Below, one piece after another: positions 12,136-22,998 of a stretch of 64,000 nucleotides of DNA (positions within the stretch are counted from its first letter, which is position 1; each line of letters opens with the position of its first letter). The stretch lies in assembly GCF_000143535.2 (NCBI RefSeq), contig NC_037317.1:1984001-2048000 (forward strand), read 5' to 3'. A program made the translations under genes and the position numbers. This stretch comes from Botrytis cinerea B05.10 (Eukaryota; Ascomycota; Leotiomycetes; Helotiales; Sclerotiniaceae). Under the pieces are notes generated by a model. That model ran no database searches, was not told the origin of the DNA, and saw only the letters and a program-made list of their open reading frames with translations.

Positions 12136-12646
12136 TAAGAGTTGTGGCCATAGCTCGTCGCACCCTTAGCGAAAATACACCAAAAACTATCATGCATTCA
12201 ACTTTTCAACCCCCTGAAAATTTAATATGATATTGAGTAAATTTTGTAATTTCTTTTAAAAATGATTAAAATTATTGAAAATCGCTTCAAAAATGAATGA
12301 ATTCTTTTTTTGAATTTTTCCGATTGAAATATAGAATCTTGAAACTGAAAATTTCAAAAATTTCCAAAAAATTGATTGTTTTATATAATAAAAGTATTAT
12401 ATATTAGAATTTTCTAAAAATTTTAGTTTTAAGATTCTATATTTCAATTAAAAAATTATTAAAAATATTTCACTTATTTTTTTGAAATTATTATCTATCA
12501 AATTATATTATTTCAAAGTTTCAAAATTATAATATAATAATTTGAAAAACTATTTTATACTTAATTCTGTATAGTAAAAAAACATTTTTGTAGGGATTTT
12601 ATTACGAATTAATAAAGAGTGGAACGAGCTATGGTTACAACTCTTA
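12136..12646. mobile_element. MITE-like inverted-repeat element, family 1 copy A
   Basis: The ends are a TA dinucleotide followed by AGAGTTGTGGCCATAGCTCG on the left, and the inverted AGAGTTGTAACCATAGCTCG plus TA on the right (two mismatches). This fits a non-autonomous Tc1/mariner-type element, whose hallmark is a duplicated TA target. The interior is very AT-rich, codes for nothing, and contains a second inverted repeat with arms at about 12323-12345 and 12426-12448 that would form a hairpin. The left end is about 250 bp upstream of the MBL-fold gene start. A diverged copy lies at 13911-14428. Confidence 0.8.
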
Positions 12647-12675
12647 GTTCCATTACTCCACTGTATTCATTTGAA

Positions 12676-12763
12676 CGATTCGGAAAAGCCCACCGAGGAT
12701 TAATAATTCGGGAATGCCCACCTAGGATTAGTAATTCGGAAAAGCCCACCAAAGATTAACAAT
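12676..12763 (+). repeat. Three-copy degenerate tandem repeat, unit about 29 bp
   Basis: Three diverged copies of a unit with the core ATTCGGAAAAGCCCACC followed by (g/t/a)AGGATTAATA-like sequence follow each other directly. They are non-coding and lie between two inverted-repeat elements. Confidence 0.75.
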
Positions 12764-12887
12764 TTAAGCTCATCGTGAGTTAGGGTTACAATAAACACCG
12801 AGACTGTTTGATTCGTTAGTTCAATAAATGATTCCTCCAGCCCTCAACTTCTACGCCCGACATTAATAAGTTTAACTTTCCCTCTGC

Positions 12888-13726
12888 TATCCCCTAGACT
12901 GCCAGCTACGGCCTTATTAGATGATCCATGCACTGATTAGAACATTAATAACTTTATAAAATATATCAAATATAAAAACTACTTAATTGAGATTTAAGAT
13001 TAGAAATTGTCGAAGTAATAATAATTAAAAAGTTTATTATAAATTTATATATTTGTCGGGATAGGGATCATGTGACCGTGCTAGCGCTTGCGCTAGCGCC
13101 TTTCGGCACTACAGCAATACGTTTCGTAGTCCTAGCTTTTAGAACCCTAAGCAATATTACAACAGTGTGAACCATAGTACTATATTGACTTCACCATCCC
13201 CATGGTGATACCAACAATATTTTATTTCAAAAACAAATTACATCAAGTTTTTAAATCCTGTTATATTTCATCTTCAAAATAAATACAATTTACAATCTCA
13301 AGAACTCTAAAATTATCTCCTAGACTGCTAACTAGCGACGCTAAATGTAGCTCGTATAATATATCTTATATAAAGAAGTCTGATTAATTAGATTAGCTTT
13401 TATAATACTTTTCCTAATCACTTTATTTATAAAATAGAATGTTGATTTCAAATTATGATTTCCTAAAGATTATTAAAAAAGAAAAGATTAGGAATTAATA
13501 TATATTATTATATTCAAAGGTTTGAAATAGAAATAAAATTAAATAGATTTTATATTAAAGATTAAATATAAATATCTGATTAAATTCTAAAAATCCTAAT
13601 GATATAATTGACTAATAAGCGTCTATTAAACGATGACGCCGCTAGTTGACAGTCTAGGAGATAATACTTTGATTAGCTAATAAGGCTTACAAGCGAACAC
13701 GACCGTAACTGATAGTCTAGGGGATA
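12888..13726. mobile_element. MITE-like element, family 2, outer copy
   Basis: The terminal inverted repeats begin TA-TCCCCTAGACTGCCAGCTAC at the left and, inverted, TA-TCCCCTAGACTATCAGTTAC at the right. The same cttatt block follows further in on both sides. TA flanks both ends, again pointing to the Tc1/mariner superfamily. There is no coding capacity. It carries a second, shorter element of the same end type (13314-13663) inside it; without that insert it would be about 490 bp. A GC-rich perfect palindrome (GCTAGCGC-TT-GCGCTAGC) sits at 13080-13097. Confidence 0.72.
13314..13663. mobile_element. MITE-like element, family 2, inner (nested) copy
   Basis: The ends read TA-TCTCCTAGACTGCTAACTAG on the left and, inverted, TA-TCTCCTAGACTGTCAACTAG on the right. 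They share the CTCCTAGACTG/CCCCTAGACTG core with the element that surrounds it. The interior is AT-rich and non-coding. The position inside a sister element suggests a later insertion into an AT-rich target. The alternative is internal duplication within one element. Confidence 0.72.
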
Positions 13727-13910
13727 TGCACATTGTGAGGTTGCTGTACCTGCCCTCGAGAGATCCACAGCAAGTCATGCAAAAGAAATTTCCAGAAGTA
13801 TAGCAATTAATCATACCGCTCTCTCCACGACTACCGTATTTATTCGAAAAATTCGCCCAAAGCTAGCAAGGATTGATTCTGGATTCGTAGAAGCAAGCCA
13901 AGTGGAAATG

Positions 13911-14428
13911 TAAGAGTTGAGGCCCCGGCTCATCGCACACTAAGCGAAAACACAACAAAAACCTTCATTTATTCAACCTTTTAACTATATGAAATTTCAA
14001 TAAATATATGAATTGAACTATTTAAATTCATAGAGATAGTAATTAATAATTGAAATTGTTTAAAAAAAATGAATGGATTATTTTTAATATTTTTTTTTTT
14101 GAAAAGAGTTGTAGGGTTTCAAAGTAACAATTTCCAAAATTTTCGAAAAATTTGATTTTTTTTATACAGGAAAAGTGTTACATATGATAAAATTTGAAAA
14201 ATTACAACTTTGAAAACCTACAACTTTATTAAAAATATGATTTAAGAAAACATTTTTTATTTATAAAATATTATATATAATTCTCTTTGATATATTCAAT
14301 TTTTGAATCACTCTTTGATTTATTAAATAAATTATAAAAGAAATTAGTTTATATAAGAAAACGACTTTTTTATAAGGATTTTATTACGATATAAGATGAT
14401 GTGTAATAAGCCGGCGCCTCAACTCTTA
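13911..14428. mobile_element. MITE-like inverted-repeat element, family 1 copy B
   Basis: The left end is TA-AGAGTTGAGGCCCCGGCTCAT and the right end, inverted, is TA-AGAGTTGAGGCGCCGGCTTAT. After the left end the sequence still matches copy A (a shared cgcac...ctaagcgaaaacac...aaaaac block) with clear divergence. The interior again holds a hairpin, with arms at about 14108-14129 and 14203-14224. Its sequence differs from that of copy A although it sits at the same relative place. It is non-coding. Confidence 0.8.
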
Positions 14429-15609
14429 CTTTATATATTATATAATCATATATCTCTATTGCAGGTCATTTTTATATTTATAGATTTATAAAACCTCTTT
14501 GAATTAATTATAAGTAATATATTAATACTAGAGTAGGATTGTTTTAATCAATAAGGAAACTAAATTATTAATTAATTCTATCTTAATATATTAATATCAA
14601 GATAGAATTATTTTAATGAATAAAAAAAACTAAATTATTACAAAATAATTTTAACTCAGTATATAATTTTTATTTATTTATAAAAGCTCATTATATTCTT
14701 TTCAAACATGTTATTATTATTATTATTATTACGGAAAAACCTATATCTCATATAAAACCATATGAAACTTATATAATCATAACTTTACAAACTTTTTACA
14801 AAATCATATTAATTACTATAGTTAATCAATCATTTAAATCTAGGTACTCATACACCACACAAATAAATCATTAATCTATCCGTTATTCCACATATATGAT
14901 TGATCTGAATGTACCTAGATAGATGACTGACTCCGTGATACTAGTAATCAATCCAACCCCATCCAATCAGCCCTAACAATATATAAAAACAAATACAAAT
15001 ACTTAATTAAGAACCTTCAACTCAAATCTTATAATACAATGGTTTTCTCGCAGGCTCATATGAAAAGATGACTATATTCATTAATAGCATCCCTATTATA
15101 TTCTCTCTCTCTCTCTCTCTCTCCCTCACCCTAATCCCAATCCCAATCCCAATCATTTATTCTCATATCCTTTCCTAACACACATATTACAACTCATCTC
15201 ACATCTTACATCTTATACTTCACACTCCACACTTCACAAACCATATACCTACCTACCTACTCACCCAATTAATACACAATCCCTCCCAAAACATCACATA
15301 CAATCCCAATAAAATTCAGACCAGGAATCATTTTGTATTTCTCATCATGAATAATGAACAGTTTAAAAAAAGATAATATGCAACATCACATCCTTTACAA
15401 TCCCATTTCTTTCCCATTCCATTTCCCCATCCCATCCATCCATCCAGCCATCCATCCATCCCCATATCATCACCCTTCATCCATTTCCGGTTCTATCCCC
15501 AAAATAGGGTTCTCTAAAAACCCTATCCCTTCCCTTCCCTTCCAATATCATTCATGACATGATTTCCTCAATGCATCCTATCCTATTGTTCACCCTTCAA
15601 TTAACCTTC
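14429..15609. other. AT-rich gene-free region with simple repeats
   Basis: A diverged direct repeat of about 56 bp occurs at 14516-14571 and 14585-14640. An ATT trinucleotide run lies at about 14711-14731 and a TC run at about 15103-15124. From about 15170 the + strand is pyrimidine/A-rich (repeated catcc and accta), which on the - strand is the 3' flank of the mannosyltransferase gene. The two open frames near 15354-15786 are low-complexity and not supported. Confidence 0.6.
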
Positions 15610-17358
15610 TCAAGGGCTAGCCCAACCTCCTGCAACATCTACCCATTCTGCCAAACAACTTCCTTGTTTGCCTTCTACATCCACAATATCTGTGTCGCAT
15701 CTACATCTACATCCAACTCCATTTTCCTTGACTGGATCCCAATTGTCCCAGTATTCATCTTCTTCCTTTCGTTTCTTCTCGTCTAATGTAGTCTTTTCAA
15801 GATAAGGTTCACGCGCTCTTTGACGTGCGGGTGCGTTTGCCGGGCAATGTTGAATAGTTGTATGTCTATAGCCAAAATCACGGAAGTAATGAATATCGCG
15901 AGGGGCGAGGAGAGCACCAGCGGCTAAAGAATGAATGGGTGCGTCACCCCACTGATTTATTGTTAGTCTCATCATACTGGACACCTTTAGGATATTAACT
16001 TACTCTCTCCATCCAAAATCCACCACTGCGATCCATCATTTGGAAGAAGTCTTCATATTCCTTACTTCTAAACCAACTAAGTCTAGCAATTTCGAAATTC
16101 GACCAGAAATGACACATGTTGTACTTTTCTCCTTCCATAGCTTCTGGATCAATTTCTGGCAAAGATGCGCGAGATGGATCGCCTCGAAGAATTTCCTCGG
16201 GTAATGGTCTTTTATAAGCTGGATCATCTTCAGGAACCTCCTTTGGCTCCTCAGGAGGAGGCTCGACAAACATTTCCCATAGACCTTGAGATGTAATGTT
16301 ATTGACTCGCTTGTATGCAGATGCGTAACGGAAGATATTTGGAACTGTTTCTTTCAATTCCTTGACGGCAATAGTGAAACCATAAGTCTTATTCGAGTCG
16401 ATCATCTTAAGGAAGGGATCACTATAAATTTGTCAGCTTGATCTATAGATGCTTCGCGAAAGTAAGACATACTATGTGATATCACAGAAATACTTAATTT
16501 CTGGTTCAAGTCGCCAGTACCACTCATATTTAGCTAGAAGCTCATGTTTGTAAAAGAATCTGGCCTCTTGTCAGTATTTCCTCATATTCCTCAAGCTCAT
16601 AATTGTGGTTTGTGGGCATACCCTGAATAAAATCTGCACATAGAATGGTAACTTTCCATACCACCATACATAATTGCAGCATCACCTTGTTTTGCAATAC
16701 CCTCTTTGGCAACTTTAGGATCAATCCACTCTGGGAATCCCCAATGTTTAGGGTCGATGGTTCCAAATTCACATGGCGCACTGGTGTAGTTTTGAATAAC
16801 TTCCTTGAATGTCGAGTTGAATTCTTGATCGTTGAGGAAAACGTAGGGGTAATGATACCATCGGTTGAAATGCCTTTCGATAGATTTGACTGATTGAATG
16901 ACTCCCTCCAATTCCTTATTTCTTGCTAGCACAACGAATGCTGCATTGGCTCTGGGTTGACTTGTATCAGGTTCCGCGCATCCTGTGACGAAGACCTTAT
17001 CATGTTGTTCACTGATCCTCCTACAATCACACACAAACGTTAGTGCCCGTGGCATTTAAGAAGAGAGATTGATAGATCCCAAAACGTACCTGATAGCTGG
17101 TGGTGCTCCAGCTGGCATTAAAATTCCCACGCCCGATTTAGGATGGCGAACAAAAAGCACCAAAATCAACACAACGACAATACATGGAAATAAGAGAACG
17201 ACGCCGAGTGGTATCGAAATGCTGGAGTTGCCCTTTAATCGAAGCGGCCGCCTGAAAAACGCCAATCTAGATGTGGTTTTTGGCTTCTCCTTCACATCAT
17301 CCAATGGCAATTGTGTTGATGAAGGCATGCGCTTCATCACCCTCTGTACGAAACTCAT
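15610..17358 (-). CDS. GT15 alpha-1,2-mannosyltransferase, KTR4-like
   Basis: This is a Golgi type II membrane enzyme that transfers mannose from GDP-mannose to N- and O-linked glycans of secreted and wall proteins. Five exons join in phase: 17090-17358, 16622-17020, 16473-16559, 16004-16421 and 15610-15951, giving about 504 residues. A short basic cytosolic tail is followed by a membrane anchor at residues 49-70 (IPLGVVLLFPCIVVVLILVLFV region). GT15 hallmarks are present: ANAAFVVLARN, the GDAAIMYGGMESYHSMCRFYSG region, YWRLEPEIKYFCDITYDPF (spread over three exons), CHFWSNFEIARLSWFRS and ERWGDAPIHSLAAG. A proline/acid-rich insertion (EPPPEEPKEVPEDDP) and a Cys-rich tail (CRCRCDTD...GSCLAEW) point to the KTR4 branch rather than KRE2/MNT1; the branch call is less certain than the family. 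It is divergent from the DUF4604 gene. Confidence 0.9.
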
Positions 17359-18810
17359 GGTGGTTGTGGTTGAGGTAATTGAGGATTCCTTCGTAGACTA
17401 AATTTCGAGATAGGGGGAATTTATGTCGACCCCAGGCCGTTGAAAGAAGAGGACACTACCCAGTGTGTGCCGTATCTGAATTATCTGATAATATTACAAA
17501 AAGTAATGGGCGTAAAGTGTATAATGGAATCTCGAATCGGAATGATCCTAAGTGGTATGTATGTCCTTTGGAAGAGTCGCTATTCCTTCCCAATAAAACC
17601 GACGATACTTTTTCTACTAACGAGCGACTTGGACCTTGGGTGTCCTCGAAGATAGAAACACTTGTGCGATAACCTCAACGCGTCTAAGTTAATTGCGAGG
17701 GGTTTCTGCCGTCAACATAAAAGAAACGAATCTGTTATGTTGATGGCGAGACAAATGTTGGAAATATTATGACATGAGAATTTCCAGAGGAATTCGTTAC
17801 AGTGAAGTGTCGTGTGTTGTGTTGCAATGCAATGGATGGGCTAGAACGACTTGGGGGTTTGGAGAAAGGGAACTGAGATGAGGTGGTGGACTGTGGTTAT
17901 TTGCGGGTGTGGAGTATTTCTGGAAGGGTTTGTCAGGGTCAGAGAGGTGTTCAGATTTTGGTGGGTGGTGTGTGAGTGGGTGTAGGATGATTTTTTAGGT
18001 TAAGGTTGGAAAGGGAAATGTGAGTAAAGAGTGGAGAGAAGAGGCCTGGGATAAGAGAGGGAGAGAGATGACATGACAGGAGAAGGAAGATGTATATGGC
18101 CAGTATCGTAGATGATGGAAGTTTTGATATCACAGCAAGTAAAGGAATTGACTGCGAGAATGAAGCATGTCTGTGTTGAAGATAAGGGACTGCATCTTTC
18201 TGGGTGGGAAGATTCACGATAATCCTCTCATCGATGTTGATGTGCTTGACTCAGTCGGGAGCTTCATAGATAGCTTACCTACTTTGATATATTGGATATA
18301 TCACATAACTACCACCAACACAATATGTACAATACAACCACCATAACGCATCTCCATCTAACCCATCTATACCCATCAAACTCACCTAGAAGCCCCTTCT
18401 TTTCCACATCACACATCACACATCACATCACCCCTCCCCCCAAAACCACACACACAAACTCACTCATCAAATCCAACATTTCCATCCCATCTCAATCATC
18501 TACCCTATAAAAACAAGCCAGTTCTCCTTTTCCATTCAAACCACCCCCCAAAATTCCCCATTCCCCATTGGCCAATCGTGATACTTTCTTACTAATACCA
18601 AAAAAACAATATTTCGTACTCCCATCCGTGCCACCCTTCAACACCAACTTCAACAACCACTCCCAGTAATCTCGACATCCGTATCAAAACAGCATCAAAG
18701 CCCTCTCTACCCCGCCGTATAATTTTTAATAAGCTCCGGGGGCAGGTATCTATTATCAATCCCACCAGCACCACCATCCACCACCACAACCCTCCCCTCC
18801 CTCCCGAACC
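17359..18810. other. Divergent intergenic region between the mannosyltransferase and DUF4604 genes
   Basis: No gene is supported. This shared upstream region of two divergent genes is rich in purines on the left (17830-18070) and in CA/CC-rich runs on the right (18290-18600), including repeated acatcacac motifs. Both promoters are expected here. No specific binding site is claimed. Confidence 0.55.
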
Positions 18811-19374
18811 ATGTCCAAAATAACCGCCAAAAACCTCTCCTACAACAGCACCCTCCCCCCCTTCCTCCAACGCCTACAATCCAACCACGAATCCACCTCC
18901 TCCGGCCGCCACGAATTCAGCATTCCGCGCGCGCGCAAGCCCATCGACGAAGACGCAGAGCGAGAAAGCGAACCTGTTGTATTTGACGAGGCGAGCGGCG
19001 AAACAATAAGTAGAGAGGAGTGGGAGAGGCGGGAGAAGGAACGAGAGGATGGGGAGACAAAGGAAAATGAAGGGGGAGAAGGAGGAGGAGAGGGAGAGTT
19101 GGAGAAGAAAGAGAATGGGGACGGGGATGTGGGTGTGAAGGTGGGGATTGGAGGGAGTAGGAAGAGGAAGGTGGGGAAGGTTATTGGAGGGTTGGAGGAG
19201 GAAGAGGAAGAGAAGGAGGAGGGAATGAACAATAACAAGTCCTCGAATAAAAAAGATACTGGGAATCAGAAGAAGAACGAGAGTGGTAAGGCTGGAGCTG
19301 TATCGAAGACGAAACCGAAAGCTGCGGCGAAGAAGGGTAAAAAGATCAAGTTGAGTTTCGGGGATGACGAGTAA
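18811..19374 (+). CDS. DUF4604 domain protein
   Basis: An intronless gene of 187 residues. The N-terminus MSKITAKNLSYNSTLPPFLQ followed by RLQSN is the signature start of the DUF4604 family, a small eukaryotic family of unknown function. The middle is extremely charged (Glu/Lys-rich, about residues 60-160), probably unstructured or coiled, with basic patches such as SRKRKVGK and a C-terminus AAAKKGKKIKLSFGDDE. The basic clusters suggest a nuclear protein, which is inference. The first 50 codons are unusually C-rich and the rest G-rich compared with neighbouring genes. It is convergent with TAF14. Confidence 0.85.
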   Translation: MSKITAKNLSYNSTLPPFLQRLQSNHESTSSGRHEFSIPRARKPIDEDAERESEPVVFDEASGETISREEWERREKEREDGETKENEGGEGGGEGELEKKENGDGDVGVKVGIGGSRKRKVGKVIGGLEEEEEEKEEGMNNNKSSNKKDTGNQKKNESGKAGAVSKTKPKAAAKKGKKIKLSFGDDE

Positions 19375-20126
19375 GAAGACATAGACTCGGGTATCTTGAG
19401 GGAATGTTATGGGAGTTATTCGATAAAGCATTTAAGAGGAGCTTATGGGAAAATGGCGTTTGGGAATGGAATGATACCCGGCTACTGTTGATTAGCCAAC
19501 CTACCTAGTCCTGGAGGTCTGGCAAAATGTATAGAGTCATATATGAAAATCATGAAATCATAAAATCACAATGAAATATACCAGCGCTTTATCAAGATTC
19601 CATTTCGTTCCTATTCAATTCCCTCCTCCCATCCATCCATTCGTTCATCCATTCATTCAATTTTACCAGTTATGTATCCCATGAACCACCATGATCTGAT
19701 CTGATCTGCCGTCCCAATCACTATGCTTCCTAGACAAATGTTGACCAAAAGCAAGTCATGTAACGCAACCTTCTGCAAGATGGGTCCAGAGAAGTACGCC
19801 CACCCCGCTCACGCCCTACAGCCCCCCTTCAATGAAGACGAGAAAAAGTAACTAAAAAAATATAGCAGTTGAAATGCCATCCTATGCCCGATGATGTAAA
19901 TTGGAACGCCGTGGAAGTTGGACTTGTGAATGATGAGTGCTCCAAAACAGGAATTCCTCCCTTTGCTTGCGTAAAAGTTCTGCGAAAAACGCTTTTTGAA
20001 GTACCTGCCATAAATGAATGCATCCATCAACCACCCATGATCCAAGATCAATACCAATATTGCTTTCCCCCAAATGTGTGTATTATCGCTAGCTTCCTCC
20101 ATAATCGTTGAAATATCATCTCCTAT
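19375..20126. other. Convergent intergenic region (DUF4604 / TAF14)
   Basis: This region holds the two 3' UTRs. Open frames on both strands at about 19809-20111 lack family features and overlap each other, so they were not called. A short (catc)n-like run lies at about 19630-19655. Confidence 0.55.
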
Positions 20127-21111
20127 CTAGTAAGCTTTTCCCATCGTGGTCTGGATGAAATCCCAAAGCATCTTGACCAATGAGTCTGGTAATGTATACA
20201 AATCGACATGGAACTCCCCCACTGCATTCTTTATGTTAGCATTTCTCCCCCAACTTTCATTAATAGCGCCCGGACTCAAACTTACGGTCAACATCATTCT
20301 TTGTATATGTTTCCTCGCTCTTGTTATCATGAATCATTTGCACGACATGCAAAAGGTCATCCTCTTGCAATTTGACTAATCCTTCTGCCAACTTCTCCAT
20401 ATCTACCTGGCCAGTCCTCTTCCTCTTCTTTCCATCGACGTCCTTCTTTCTAACGGCTCCATTTTCATCTCCGGGAACTGGTCCTGTCTCTCTCAATGAA
20501 TTAATTAACTCTCGACTTGGGTTCTTGAATGTAATCGGATGTTTAGCTTCATAGCGGCTCTTGGCAAAGTTGAGATCGTGTGCAATGCTATGCTTGCCGC
20601 CCGTTGGAGTGGTGAATAAATCGATCGTCATATCAAATTCTCCCCATCCTTCATTCTCACAGCGGAAGGGAGCCTCAGTGAAAGCTGTGTGTTGGCAAAC
20701 GTTAAATCGAGAACTCGGCAAGCTTCTTGTGCAAGAAAAATTCATCGCCAGTCAACTTACTTTGGGTTGGATTCGGAAATGTAGGATGCAGATTGTAAAC
20801 TGCCTTAGTAAAGCAGGTCGCAGGCCTCTCGTTTCCATTTTCATCTAACATAAAGATTTCGATGTTCCATGATTTCATTGGGAACCCCTCTTGAAGTGCA
20901 GGTTTGTCTCTGCGGAGTGCGTTTTAGCATATTTTCTCAAGATCCAGTATAACATTGGTGAGTTGAAAGCTAGGTCGCGACTTACATGTTGCGCTGCTCT
21001 GTGACGAGCTTAATCGTTCTTTTAATCTGCGCCGCAGTTAGTAATCACGTTGAAAGTGCCTTTAGAGAACTGAAAGCTGAGTATTTTCAAATTACTCACA
21101 TCGGCCACCAT
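20127..21111 (-). CDS. TAF14: TAF14-like YEATS and ET domain protein
   Basis: This is a chromatin reader shared by TFIID, TFIIF, SWI/SNF, INO80 and NuA3 in yeast. Its YEATS domain binds acylated histone H3 and its ET domain binds short motifs in partner subunits. Five exons join in phase: 21100-21111, 20986-21026, 20761-20909, 20286-20684 and 20127-20221, about 231 residues (yeast protein 244). The first coding exon is only 12 nt (MVAD), followed by IKRTIKLVTEQRN. YEATS landmarks are MKSWNIEIFMLDENG, YNLHPTFPNPTQTFTEAPFR and GWGEFDMTI, followed by HDLNFAKSRYEAKHPI. After a basic linker (KKRKR) the ET domain runs from EKLAEGLVKLQEDDLLHVVQ through GEFHVDLYTLPDSLVKMLWD. A stray, longer frame beginning in intron 3 was rejected. 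The short homolog fits TAF14 better than Yaf9, which has a different N-terminus. Confidence 0.93.
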
Positions 21112-21969
21112 CTTGACGGTTTGTCGATGGTATAAGCTTTGTCGGATTTTCGAATTCTTGATGATGTCGTTCTCAATTGCGACGCGCCTGCAGTTGGCTG
21201 ATCGTAATTTGAGTGGGGTGCTGATACCCTTGCTAGTTCAAGCTCAAGACTGAGAATAAAGAGTCACGTGTACTTGGAGAAGGAATTTGTCAATTTAAAT
21301 TCAATAGGATTTGTTAGAAAAGAATCAATATCCAGATTGGTGAAGAATTCAAGTGAGGTTAAGGGCTTTGAGCATTAGTAGGCTTCAGCTTTGTTTGTTC
21401 CCTGGATGGGATAATGAACTTCGAAGCTTACCCTACCCTGTATGGCGTTCACTCAAAATAAGACATTCTCTTGAAGAGTTGAAGGAACGAATACAGTACC
21501 TAGCTAGCTTTACAATTGGTCTATTCTGCATATGCTTCAAACAGCTACGGTCACAAAAAGTCCATAATAAAGACGGAGCCTTGATGTTCACATCTCAAAA
21601 ATTATACAAGTCAATAGGTAATTTGGGGATGAATGAAGGACTGGTATTTTTAGTCTAACTACATGCCATAGTCTCAAAAATGAGTACTGATCAAGTCTTC
21701 CTATCCTCCATCATCGTCATCATCATCATGATACAATCTTTGGGGAAAACCTGGACCACCAGAATGTCTAGGTATCGATTTGTCGATGTTTACAAAAGAG
21801 GTTTTCGACAACGTGCGCGTAAATGGTTAACGGGGTATGGAAGAAATGCGTCTGAATGCAAATATGATCATAAATTCATTCCTTCAGAAACGTGCTGTGC
21901 TGGATTATGCTGTGTCGATTGAGGAGTCGTTTTGGAAAGTAGAAGTAAATACGAGGACAGATCTATCGT
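21112..21969. other. Intergenic region between TAF14 and YRB1
   Basis: Both flanking genes read leftward, so this holds the TAF14 promoter and 5' UTR and the YRB1 3' UTR. Small open frames at 21353-21922 show no recognisable features. Short TCA runs (tcatcatcgtcatcatcatc) occur near 21710. Confidence 0.5.
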
Positions 21970-22998
21970 TTAGGCCTTGAAGAAAACTTCGTTCTCTTGT
22001 TGAGCCTTGATGAAAGCCTCCTTGAAAAGGTTGGCGTCTAGGTAAATGTCAGTTTCCATATAATATTTGCGTTTGCGGCATAGGCGCTTACTCTCGGAGT
22101 TGGCAAAACGGATAGCCAAAGTTTGTGCTTCTGGCTCGCCCTCACTAACATCTGCTGCGGCGTTCCAGACCCAACTTCTGTCACTACCAACGTTTGGAGA
22201 CAACTTCATGTCAGGAACGACTTTTAACCGTTAGCCTAAGTTTTGTTTCATCCTGTTCAATGCTGGAAACATACCATAGTGGTTGGCGCAGACCTTCAAA
22301 GTCTTGTCTCGTCTCATAACCAATCTGGTCTTTCCGTTCTCCTTGTGCTTCAAGAATCGGACATCACCAGTACCACGCTCCTTCCACTCTTGAGTATCCT
22401 TGACGAACTTGAAGAGCTTAGCGCGCATCTTGAAGGTTTGCTCCTCGAGTTCCTCGTTGGTCTTAACATCGACTTTCTCGGTCAATCGAATAACTGGCTC
22501 GAAGTGAACGTCCTCGGATTCTGGGGCCTCATCCTACGATATGATCAGTTCTGTTCTTGTAAATGCATGTTGTCCAACAATACCTCTGGGTTCTCCTCAG
22601 CAGCGGCAGCCTTTTGTGCCTTGGCAGATCCTGAGTTATCTCCTCGGTCCTCATCCTCTTTCTTCTCCTTCTTGGCTCCACCACCGAACATCGAGAAAAC
22701 ATTATCAGTGATACCAGTAGCGGCAGAAGTGACAGTCGCGGCGGCAGTGGATGCGGCAGCAGTAGCCTGTTCGGTCAAGGTCTTAACAAGATTATGATTA
22801 GCAAAGTGTAATGTATCGACAAAACTGCCAGAAAAGAATGGGACAAAAAGGGAATTATCAACATACAGAAGCCTCAGCTGGAGTCTCCTTGGCTGACTCT
22901 TCCTTTAAAGCTGCTGGCTCAGTGGCAAGCTTGGTCTCAGACTCAACGAGTTTGGGCTCATTGCTGGTATTGATCTCTGGGTTTGTTGGTTCAGCCAT
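21970..22998 (-). CDS. YRB1: YRB1 / RanBP1, Ran-specific GTPase-activating protein 1
   Basis: A cytosolic Ran-GTP binding protein that assists RanGAP in GTP hydrolysis, so releasing export complexes. Five exons join in phase: 22867-22998, 22584-22781, 22275-22533, 22092-22220 and 21970-22037, about 261 residues. The first 105 residues are an acidic, Ala/Glu-rich tail ([15 protein letters not shown]) with an alanine-rich stretch [15 protein letters not shown]. The Ran-binding domain follows: [85 protein letters not shown] and a C-terminal [13 protein letters not shown]. These are diagnostic RanBD blocks. The protein is a little longer than yeast Yrb1 because of the N-terminal tail. The introns retain frame if read for a short way, which makes hasty ORF calls misleading here. 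Confidence 0.95.

Noticed and set aside
20684..20745. TAF14 start within intron 3 (frame beginning MNFSCTRSLPSS)
   Set aside because: The upstream exons restore the conserved YEATS N-terminus with proper splice sites, so this stretch is intronic.
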